Assembly (NCBI GenBank): GCA_021815645.1
Contig: JAKBAB010000001.1
Coordinates: 1 to 47,973, forward strand
Source: Actinomycetes bacterium
GTDB lineage: Bacteria; Actinomycetota; Acidimicrobiia; Acidimicrobiales; RAAP-2
Reading direction: 5' to 3'
Length of the DNA stretch: 47,973 nt
Shown: piece after piece, positions 42,450 to 47,973 of the stretch
How positions within the stretch are numbered: the first letter of the stretch is position 1
Layout of the letters: each line of letters opens with the position of its first letter
The notes under the pieces: model-generated
Seen by the model: only the letters and a program-made list of their open reading frames with translations
What the model was told of the DNA's origin: nothing
Databases searched by the model: none
Made by a program: the position numbers and the translations under genes

Positions 42450-42455
42450 TACATT
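42450..42455 (+). promoter_or_regulatory. -10 box TACATT for leaderless mcd
   Basis: TACATT, then TCTCCT, then ATG 42462. Selects this ATG over the in-frame GTG at 42420, which lies upstream of the promoter box. Confidence 0.5.
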
Positions 42456-42461
42456 TCTCCT

Positions 42462-44075
42462 ATGTCATCACCCGCCTTCGATCTCGACGGCGCCACGGAA
42501 GCGCTTGCGCGGGCCGACCGAGTCGTCGCCGGGGCCCTAAGCCAGATAGTCACTCGCGGTGGCGTCGACGAAAACCAGAGTGTCGCCTACGACGTCGCCC
42601 ACTGCGCGAGCGCCCTCGCCGCCGCTCGGGCCTGTCTCGACTACGCCACCCGCGGCGCCGTCGAAGGGGAGCTGGTGGGGCTGTTCCTCGCCCACTGCCT
42701 GTGTGACCTAGCGACCCGGGTCTCGGGCCGCGAGACGCTATGGGGTGTGGGTCCCGAATGGTTCGCGCCCTTCGACTCCGTCGTCACCGCCTACCGACAG
42801 CCGTCGCGTCAGGCCGCCCTGGCTGAGACCGCGGGGCCTCGCCACCTCGGTGAGGAGTTCGACATGGTCGCCGAAACTTTTCGGCGCTTCGCGCTCGAAC
42901 GGGTTCGACCCCACAGCGAAGCAGTTCACCGCAAAAACTCCGACGTACCCGAGGAGATCATCGAGGGGTTGGCCGAACTAGGTGGCTTCGGCCTATCTAT
43001 ACCCGAGGAGTTTGGCGGATTCGCCACCGGCGGGGAATCCGAGTACGTGGGAATGGTCGTGGCCACCGAGGAGTTGGCCTGGGGCAGCCTCGGCGTTGGC
43101 GGATCACTCATAACCCGACCCGAGATTCTCGCGCGCGCCCTACTGAGTGGGGGTACACCCGAGCAGCGATCGAAGTGGCTACCCCCGCTCGCGAGCGGCG
43201 CTACCCTCTGCGCTATCGCGGTAACCGAGCCGGACTACGGCTCCGACGTCGCGGGGGTCACCACGAGCGCGACGCGCACCGTCGGTGGTTGGCTGATCAG
43301 CGGCGCGAAGACGTGGTGCACCTTCGCGGCCCGCGCGCAGGTCCTGGTCGTGCTGGCGCGCACGGACCCCGATCGGTCCGTGGCGCACCGAGGACTCTCC
43401 CTATTTTTGGTCGAAAAGCCTCGCGGGGAGGGCCACGGCTTTCTCCTTCGCCAAGACGCGTCGGCCGCCGGTAGGGGAACGGCCGACGGACGGCTCGAGG
43501 CGCGAGCGATTGACACCATTGGCTATCGCGGAATGCACTCGTACGAACTGAGTTTCGAGAACTGGTTCGTCCCCGACGACGCCCTCGTGGGCGGCGAGGC
43601 CGGGCTCGGTCGGGGCTTTTACTACCAGATGGCCGGTTTCGAAAACGGTCGACTGCAAACGGCCGCGCGCGCCGTGGGGGTGATGCAGGCCGCCTACGAC
43701 GCCGCGCTCGAATACGCCCGTTCTCGACGAGTATTCGGCGACGCAATTGTCAACTACGAGTTAACGCGCATCAAGCTCGCCACCATGGCCGCGGTGATTC
43801 AGTGCTCGCGTCAGTTCTCACTTCAGGTAGCGCGACTGCTGGGCCGAGGTGAGGGCACCCTCGAAGCGTCTATGGCCAAGGCCTACGCCTGTCGCGCGGC
43901 CGAGTGGGTCACCCGCGAAGCGATGCAGATTCACGGGGGCATGGGCTACGCCGAGGAGTACGCGGTCAGTCGCTACTTCGTTGACGCCCGCGTCCTTTCA
44001 ATCTTCGAGGGGGCCGACGAGACCCTATGTCTCAAGGTCATCGCCCGACGGCTGGTGGCGGACGCCTCCGATTAG
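42462..44075 (+). CDS. mcd: (2S)-methylsuccinyl-CoA dehydrogenase
   Basis: FAD enzyme oxidising methylsuccinyl-CoA to mesaconyl-CoA in the ethylmalonyl-CoA pathway of acetyl-CoA assimilation. The 537 residues are much longer than ordinary acyl-CoA dehydrogenases (~380): residues ~1-130 form the extra helical N-terminal domain found in Mcd (with VDENQSVAYDVAHCASALAA). The catalytic core has IPEEFGGFA, AVTEPDYGSDVAGV, a YRGMHSYELSF segment like the YRGMKEYEL of Rhodobacter Mcd, FENGRLQTAARAVGVMQAA, and the base E516 in SIFEGADE. ATG 42462 has a leaderless -10 box. It is convergent with the malyl-CoA lyase gene and close to the MaoC hydratase. Identification is from architecture and remembered motifs. 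Confidence 0.82.
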   Translation: MSSPAFDLDGATEALARADRVVAGALSQIVTRGGVDENQSVAYDVAHCASALAAARACLDYATRGAVEGELVGLFLAHCLCDLATRVSGRETLWGVGPEWFAPFDSVVTAYRQPSRQAALAETAGPRHLGEEFDMVAETFRRFALERVRPHSEAVHRKNSDVPEEIIEGLAELGGFGLSIPEEFGGFATGGESEYVGMVVATEELAWGSLGVGGSLITRPEILARALLSGGTPEQRSKWLPPLASGATLCAIAVTEPDYGSDVAGVTTSATRTVGGWLISGAKTWCTFAARAQVLVVLARTDPDRSVAHRGLSLFLVEKPRGEGHGFLLRQDASAAGRGTADGRLEARAIDTIGYRGMHSYELSFENWFVPDDALVGGEAGLGRGFYYQMAGFENGRLQTAARAVGVMQAAYDAALEYARSRRVFGDAIVNYELTRIKLATMAAVIQCSRQFSLQVARLLGRGEGTLEASMAKAYACRAAEWVTREAMQIHGGMGYAEEYAVSRYFVDARVLSIFEGADETLCLKVIARRLVADASD

Positions 44076-44088
44076 CTGCCCGCCCGTA

Positions 44089-44114
44089 ACGAGTTCGCTC
44101 GAACCCTAACTCGT
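44089..44114. terminator. Possible bidirectional hairpin between mcd and mcl
   Basis: ACGAGTT (44089-44095) and AACTCGT (44108-44114) form a 7-bp stem with a 12-nt loop in the 30-nt space between the convergent stops. AT content is moderate and no T-tract follows; weak evidence. Confidence 0.3.
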
Positions 44115-45044
44115 CGATCGGGTCATTCCCGATCGCCGGCCCCGCGCGACGAAGGAGGTGGCAATTTTCGCCGACGCTTCGTCGATCATTTCGTCGCCGA
44201 ACATCACGGCGCCCGTCAACTGCTCCTGGGTCGCTCGTCGGTACGCGTCCAAAATATCCAGGGACTTGTCGAACAGTTCCTGACTGGGTGAGTAGACCTC
44301 GTTGAGCACCGCGGCCTGGTCGGGGGTGAGCGCCCACTTACCGTCGAATCCGTAGGCCGCGGTGATCCCCGCCGCGTAGCGCAGCGCGTCTAGGTCACGG
44401 ACCTTGAGGAAGGGTCCGTCGATGACGTGCAGTCCGTTGGCCCTCCCCGCCATCAGGATTTTCGCGAAAACGTAGCTGAATGGCGTCGACGGACCCTGGT
44501 GCAGCGTCTCGTCGATCGTCGTGACGGGCATTCCGATGGACGCGGCGAAGTCCGCCGGCCCAAAGACAATAGATTCGAGGCGCGGCGACGCCGCGCAGAT
44601 CTCTTCGACGTTGATGAGACCCTCGGCGGTCTCGATTTGGGCCTCGATACCGACGTGTCCCTCGGGGAGCCCAGCGTTGCGCTCGACTTGACTCAACAGC
44701 AAGTCGAGGGCCACCACGTCCGAAGCCCGGCGGACCTTGGGCAACATGACCTCGTCGAGACGCTCGCCGGCGCGCCCGACCACGTCGATCACGTCGCCGT
44801 AGGTCCAGGGGGTGTCCCAAGCGTTGACCCGCACGCAGAGAACTCGGTCGTCCCAGTCGAGCGTGCGAAGCGCCGCGACGACCTTGTCGCGCGCCGCCAC
44901 TTTCTCCTTCGGGGCGACGGAGTCCTCGAGGTCGAGAAAGGAGAAGTCGGCCGTAGCCGTGGGCGCCTTGGCGAGAAATCTCTCCGACGATCCGGGCGTC
45001 GAAAGACAAGATCGTCGAGGCAGTGGGCGAGAACGCTGCGACAT
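44106..45044 (-). CDS. mcl: L-malyl-CoA/beta-methylmalyl-CoA lyase (CoA ester lyase)
   Basis: Mg-dependent aldolase of the CitE/HpcH family that splits methylmalyl-CoA to glyoxylate and propionyl-CoA, and malyl-CoA to acetyl-CoA and glyoxylate. The 312 residues show LSTPGSSERFL, the phosphate/CoA block FLDLEDSVAPKEKVAARDKV, VRVNAWDTPWTYGDV, MLPKVRRASDV, the metal glutamate in IEAQIETAEGL, and the metal aspartate in IVFGPADFAASIG. The DTPWTYGDVIDVV and PADFAASIGM segments resemble Rhodobacter Mcl1 (DTPFWYRDVVDLL, AADFAASMGM). Plain citrate-lyase beta is less likely. TAGGCT lies 7 nt before ATG 45044. Propionyl-CoA from this reaction would feed a carboxylase and mutase such as those at 9-14 kb. 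Confidence 0.85.
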   Translation of the reverse strand: MSQRSRPLPRRSCLSTPGSSERFLAKAPTATADFSFLDLEDSVAPKEKVAARDKVVAALRTLDWDDRVLCVRVNAWDTPWTYGDVIDVVGRAGERLDEVMLPKVRRASDVVALDLLLSQVERNAGLPEGHVGIEAQIETAEGLINVEEICAASPRLESIVFGPADFAASIGMPVTTIDETLHQGPSTPFSYVFAKILMAGRANGLHVIDGPFLKVRDLDALRYAAGITAAYGFDGKWALTPDQAAVLNEVYSPSQELFDKSLDILDAYRRATQEQLTGAVMFGDEMIDEASAKIATSFVARGRRSGMTRSTS

Positions 45045-45051
45045 GGCAGCG

Positions 45052-45057
45052 AGCCTA
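45052..45057 (-). promoter_or_regulatory. -10 box TAGGCT for leaderless mcl
   Basis: TAGGCT, then CGCTGCC (7 nt), then ATG 45044. Confidence 0.5.
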
Positions 45058-45091
45058 CGCGAGGATTTAGATCGCGCCCACCACGGGAACC

Positions 45092-45158
45092 CGCCGACGC
45101 GGTGAACGAATTAATACCGGTTTGACCAGTAAAGATACCCTCGCTCACCGCGTCGGCG
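45092..45158. repeat. Long inverted repeat between two divergent promoters
   Basis: Left arm 45092-45109 and right arm 45141-45158 are complementary over 18 bp with a single mismatch; the outer 14 bp (CGCCGACGCGGTGA / TCACCGCGTCGGCG) are perfect. The 31-nt loop is AT-richer (TTAATACC, TTTGACC, AAAGATACC). Its centre (~45125) is roughly midway between the -10 boxes of mcl (45052-45057) and the NlpC/P60 gene (45183-45188), so the arms sit just upstream of each promoter's expected -35 region. It may be an operator or a DNA structure; since both genes seem leaderless it is unlikely to be a transcribed leader. Confidence 0.75.
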
Positions 45159-45182
45159 CCCCGCTCGGGGAGGGCCGCGAAG

Positions 45183-45188
45183 TAATGT
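45183..45188 (+). promoter_or_regulatory. -10 box TAATGT for leaderless NlpC/P60 gene
   Basis: TAATGT, then AAACGG, then GTG 45195. Same hexamer as at birA. Confidence 0.5.
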
Positions 45189-45194
45189 AAACGG

Positions 45195-46292
45195 GTGACT
45201 GAACGCGAGCACGACGTGCTCACGCAAGGGCCCGGGCGGGCAGTTCGCCGACGTCGCTGGGCCCTTCGGGCGTTGTGCGTGGGTGCGCTCTACTCGGGGG
45301 CACTCGTCGCGGCGGCGCCGAACTCGGGGGCCACGGGGCTATCGAACGATCGCGCCAAGGCTCAGATCCTGCTCACCCAGATCAATCGCATCAACAGTGA
45401 AGTGAGCCTCCTCGGCCAGAAGTACGACGAAGCGCAGATAAAGTTGCACGCACTCAATAACGAAATTGCGAATACCCGCGCCACCGTTGCGGCCATCGAG
45501 CGCGGGGTCAGCCGCGGCAACGTCCAACTTCGCGCCGACGTCATCTTCTCTTACGTGACCAACGGGGCGGCGAGCACGAACAATCCCCTCTTCACGAAGA
45601 GCGCCGCCACGCTCGGTGCGACCAACGTCTACTCCCAAGTCGCCGAGGGCAATATCGCCACCACCATCAGCGGGCTAAAGACCGACCGCGTTCGCCTAAC
45701 CCAAGAGCGGGGCCTGCTCAAAAGTGAAGACGAACACGCCCGGTCGGTGACGCGCGACGCGGCCAAGTCCTTTCACCGCGCCATGGTTCTCCAGGCCTCC
45801 CTACACCAGACCCTCAGTCAGGTGAAGGGCCAGATCGCCACCTTCGTCGCCGACGCTCAGGCCGCCGCGGCGGCGCAGTCGGCCGGCGCACTGCGCAGCG
45901 CGCAACCCATATCGGGGTTCCCGGCACCCCCACCCAACTCGCGAGCGAATATCGCCATCCGCGCGGCCGAGAGCTTTCTGGGGGTCCCCTACGTCTGGGG
46001 CGGCGCCAGCCGCTCGGGCGTCGACTGTTCGGGGCTGGTCATGTTGGCTTACGACGCGGCCGGCATCTACCTGCCTCACTATTCCGGCGCCCAGTACGCC
46101 GACACCGAACGGGTCCCGCTCTACGACATCCAGCCCGGGGACCTACTGTTTTACGGACCCGGTGGTGACACGCACGTCGCGATGTACATCGGCCACGGCA
46201 TGATGATCGAAGCGGCCGAGCCGGGCACGACCGTGCACATCACGCCGATTCGCCTCGGTTACGGCTTCGTTGGACTCGGACGTCCGCGCTAG
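45195..46292 (+). CDS. Secreted coiled-coil NlpC/P60 peptidoglycan endopeptidase, RipC-like
   Basis: Probable D,L-endopeptidase that cuts peptide stems of peptidoglycan. The 365 residues have an RRRR-containing N-region and a hydrophobic signal/anchor helix (~23-41, AAAPNSGA possible cleavage), a long coiled-coil (~50-225; QILLTQINRINSEVSLLGQK, LKTDRVRLTQERGLLKSEDE), a Pro/Ala linker, and a C-terminal NlpC/P60 domain with catalytic C278 (GVDCSGLV) and H327 (THVAMYIG). Coiled-coil plus NlpC/P60 is the layout of mycobacterial RipC, activated by FtsEX; ftsEX is at 0.8-2.4 kb, so a functional link is plausible. TAATGT lies 6 nt before the GTG. The Lgt-like gene follows after 2 nt. Confidence 0.88.
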   Translation: MTEREHDVLTQGPGRAVRRRRWALRALCVGALYSGALVAAAPNSGATGLSNDRAKAQILLTQINRINSEVSLLGQKYDEAQIKLHALNNEIANTRATVAAIERGVSRGNVQLRADVIFSYVTNGAASTNNPLFTKSAATLGATNVYSQVAEGNIATTISGLKTDRVRLTQERGLLKSEDEHARSVTRDAAKSFHRAMVLQASLHQTLSQVKGQIATFVADAQAAAAAQSAGALRSAQPISGFPAPPPNSRANIAIRAAESFLGVPYVWGGASRSGVDCSGLVMLAYDAAGIYLPHYSGAQYADTERVPLYDIQPGDLLFYGPGGDTHVAMYIGHGMMIEAAEPGTTVHITPIRLGYGFVGLGRPR

Positions 46293-46294
46293 GC

Positions 46295-47101
46295 GTGCAG
46301 GGTTTCCCCACCGCCTTTCACGTCGGCCCCTTGATTTTTCACACCTACGGCTTCGGCCTGGCGATCGCCGCGTACGTGGCGTACCAGTATTCGCGCCGCC
46401 GGCTCGCGCGCGCTCAGATCGACGTCGCCCCCTACGGCCGTTTCGCCGCGTACCTCATCGTTAGTGGGTTAATCGGCGCGCGTGCGGCCAACGTCGCCAC
46501 CAACTGGCCCTACTACTCCGCCCATCCGGGGCGATGGTTCGCTATTTGGCAAGGGGGCCTCTCGAGCTTCGGGGGAATTGGAGTGGCCCTAGCGGTCGGG
46601 CTGGTCCTGCAGCGACGCTGGTGGCCAAACACCGCGCTCGCCCAATTCACCGACGCCGTAGTGCCCGCCCTGATCGCCGGGTGGGCAATCGGGCGTTTTC
46701 TCGGCCCCCAGTTTATGGTCGGCGGGGGCGGGCACCTCACGCACCAGTGGTTTGGCCTTCGCTACGTCGGTCAAAGGGGCAAGCGAGTTCCGGTCCCGCT
46801 TATCCAGGGAAGCGAGGACGGACTCCTATGGCTCGGTCTAATTTCGCTGTCGCGTACGCGGTGGGGCGCCACGCGCGGCGTGGTCACCGCCGTGGCCATG
46901 ATTGTCTGGGGGTTGGTGCGAGCGCTCGACGAGCGACTCCTCCTAGGCCAACAGTCCCACAGTGGATCGGTCGGCGTTCAGTTGGCCGGGCTGGTCTTGG
47001 CCGGAGCTGGTGTGGTGACCCTCGTCGTTCACCGCGGAGCCAGCACCGTTTCTTCGACTGGCGACGACGCTGAGGTCGATACCACTCCCCTGTCGCCCTA
47101 A
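46295..47101 (+). CDS. Lgt-like (prolipoprotein diacylglyceryl transferase family) membrane protein
   Basis: The 268-residue protein has about seven hydrophobic helices. FHVGPLIFHTYGFGLAIA (start of an Lgt), IWQGGLSSFGGIGVALAVG (the family's GG...HGG loop), GRFLGP and WGLVRALDE (family R..E pair) point to Lgt, which adds diacylglycerol to lipobox cysteines. However, the HGG histidine is Phe, and the GRxGNF asparagine is not visible. Activity is therefore doubtful; it may be a divergent paralogue using another substrate, with a canonical Lgt elsewhere. The GTG start is 2 nt after the NlpC/P60 stop, so translation is probably coupled. Confidence 0.75.
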   Translation: MQGFPTAFHVGPLIFHTYGFGLAIAAYVAYQYSRRRLARAQIDVAPYGRFAAYLIVSGLIGARAANVATNWPYYSAHPGRWFAIWQGGLSSFGGIGVALAVGLVLQRRWWPNTALAQFTDAVVPALIAGWAIGRFLGPQFMVGGGGHLTHQWFGLRYVGQRGKRVPVPLIQGSEDGLLWLGLISLSRTRWGATRGVVTAVAMIVWGLVRALDERLLLGQQSHSGSVGVQLAGLVLAGAGVVTLVVHRGASTVSSTGDDAEVDTTPLSP

Positions 47102-47674
47102 TGGACGCACCTGCGCCGGCGACGTCGCGGGCACACCTTCCTGCCGCGCCGTCGCGCCCGACATCGAGGTTTCGATTGACCGGGTCCCCTTCAGCTGAAC
47201 CACTGCGTCCAGTTCCCGGGGTCCACTCCAAACCAAGTCAATATTAATCAGTCAAGTACCGAACTCTCGCTACTGAAGGGGGCAACTCAAGAATGCGGCA
47301 AAAGCCCACATGGCACAACAACCACGTGCTGTCGCACTCGCCCGAAAAAATGCACTGATCGTGCGCGCGTGCGTCTAACTTAAACCCGCCTCCCACGAAG
47401 TGCGTGTCGAGTTAACCCCTTGGCGTGCAGGTCACTGACGACTGCGCCAATAATGGGCGCCCCAATTTCTTAGCCCCCATCCGGAGGCCCTAATAAGCCA
47501 ACTGGGTGTTGGCCTGACTCGTGGTCGAAGGCGCAACGAATATCTAATCGCCGATACGCTCGAGTCATTTTGAGGAGTACCGCGGCGGTTCGGGTAGAAA
47601 GTTAAGTTGATGTAGGCCGATTTTTCCCAGCAGTCAGTGCTGGCCACCACTGGCCCGAAGTGGGGTGAGATGGC
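47102..47674. other. 573-nt gap without recognisable gene
   Basis: This is the longest non-coding stretch of the window and looks less GC-rich than its surroundings. I see no tRNA, clear terminator or conserved ORF; the 72-codon minus-strand ORF at 47432-47650 matches nothing I know. Minor signals: a GCGACGTCGC palindrome near 47120, and a direct repeat of TTGACT on the minus strand (47255-47250 and 47241-47236) flanking an AT-rich octamer, possibly promoter-related. It may contain the decayed remains of a gene or an unannotated RNA. Confidence 0.4.
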
Positions 47675-47973
47675 TTACTCGCCAGTTTGCCCGTCGATGG
47701 CTTCCCTCAGAAGGTCGGCGTGACCGTTGTGCCGAGCGTACTCCTCGATCATGTGAAGCACGATCCAGCGCAGCGTGGGGGCTCGACCGTCCGCCCAGGT
47801 TCGAACGGCCACGAGGCCGAGACCACCTTGGGCTAGGGCCTCGTCGACGGCGAGGCGCGACCGGACGACGGCATCATTCCACAGGTAGCGCAACTCATCT
47901 GGTGTATCGTCCGCGGCGCTACTCCACTCCCAGTCGGGGTCCGCGTCCCAGTCGACGCCGTTCCACGGTGACG
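47675..47973 (-). CDS. DinB/DUF664 family protein, mycothiol-transferase-like (5' truncated)
   Basis: C-terminal ~98 residues of a DinB-fold protein; the reading frame stays open to the right edge, so the N-terminus is outside the window. The visible part has PWNGVDWDADPDWEW, then APTLRWIVLHMIEEYARHNG and HADLLREAIDGQTGE, the C-terminal signature of actinobacterial DUF664 proteins, which carry a metal site on a four-helix bundle and are related to mycothiol-dependent S-transferases. The closing HNGHADLLRE includes a conserved metal His. This is one of the pointers to an actinobacterial host. Confidence 0.85.
   Translation of the reverse strand, partial: SPWNGVDWDADPDWEWSSAADDTPDELRYLWNDAVVRSRLAVDEALAQGGLGLVAVRTWADGRAPTLRWIVLHMIEEYARHNGHADLLREAIDGQTGE

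Noticed and set aside
27190..44075. Two acyl-CoA dehydrogenases as one hetero-oligomeric enzyme
   Set aside because: They are 14 kb apart on opposite strands and of different classes; the second matches stand-alone methylsuccinyl-CoA dehydrogenase.
47432..47650. Minus-strand 72-codon ORF in the long gap
   Set aside because: No recognisable motif, low-information composition and no start signals; a chance ORF is likely.
1..47973. CRISPR array, insertion sequence, prophage, tRNA or rRNA genes
   Set aside because: I saw no regularly spaced repeats, transposase or integrase motifs, terminal inverted repeats with target duplication, or cloverleaf-like sequence.

Overview
The window is GC-rich chromosomal DNA from an actinobacterium, possibly of the Acidimicrobiia lineage (lineage is an inference). 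Pointers are mostly GTG starts, many probable leaderless starts, an actinobacterial-type suf locus with a Rieske ferredoxin, a DinB/DUF664 mycothiol-transferase-like gene at the right edge, and secA-prfB-ftsE-ftsX gene order. I see no rRNA, tRNA, CRISPR, insertion sequence, phage or plasmid gene. It reads as core metabolic chromosome, densely packed with many 1-14 nt overlaps.

Layout: 0-0.8 kb holds the end of dxs and then msrB. 0.8-6.3 kb is a minus-strand run secA-prfB-ftsE-ftsX (secretion, termination, division). 6.6-9.1 kb is a minus-strand operon birA-rmlD-glycosyltransferase (biotinylation and cell-wall rhamnose). 9.1-12.3 kb holds a biotin carboxylase/BCCP protein, an M20 amidohydrolase and an ABM-domain protein. 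12.3-13.9 kb is a methylmalonyl-CoA-type mutase catalytic subunit. 14-16.4 kb holds an RDD membrane protein, a rhodanese-ThiF/MoeB protein and a nitroreductase. 16.4-20.5 kb is the divergent pair cobalamin adenosyltransferase / metH. 20.6-24.8 kb is a minus-strand lipoate block: lpd, E2 and a single ORF fusing LipB to LipA. 24.9-28.3 kb holds rnhA, an Rrf2 regulator, thiE, an alpha/beta-hydrolase and an acyl-CoA dehydrogenase. 28.4-37.8 kb is a dispersed suf locus (sufC1-sufS-sufU on plus; sufD-Rieske-sufC2 and a solitary sufB on minus) with unrelated genes between. 37.9-41.2 kb holds oligopeptidase B, a small membrane protein and a flavin reductase. 41.4-45.0 kb is an ethylmalonyl-CoA pathway-like group (MaoC hydratase, methylsuccinyl-CoA dehydrogenase, malyl/methylmalyl-CoA lyase). 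45.2-47.1 kb holds a coiled-coil NlpC/P60 hydrolase and an Lgt-like protein, then a 570-nt gap and a truncated DinB-family gene.

The genes share cofactors: Fe-S assembly feeds LipA; LipBA lipoylates E2; cobalamin supports MetH and, after adenosylation, the mutase; BirA biotinylates the carboxylase. The mutase, carboxylase and the 41-45 kb enzymes fit C3/C4/C5-acyl-CoA metabolism (propionyl-CoA and ethylmalonyl-CoA routes), although crotonyl-CoA carboxylase/reductase, the carboxyltransferase subunit and the mutase B12 subunit are not in the window.

Most noteworthy are the LipB-LipA fusion, two sufC paralogues in a fragmented suf locus, a recurrent TANNNT box placed 6-7 nt before start codons, the ethylmalonyl-CoA gene group, and an 18-bp (one mismatch) inverted repeat between two divergent promoters. 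I found no wholly new defence or mobile system.
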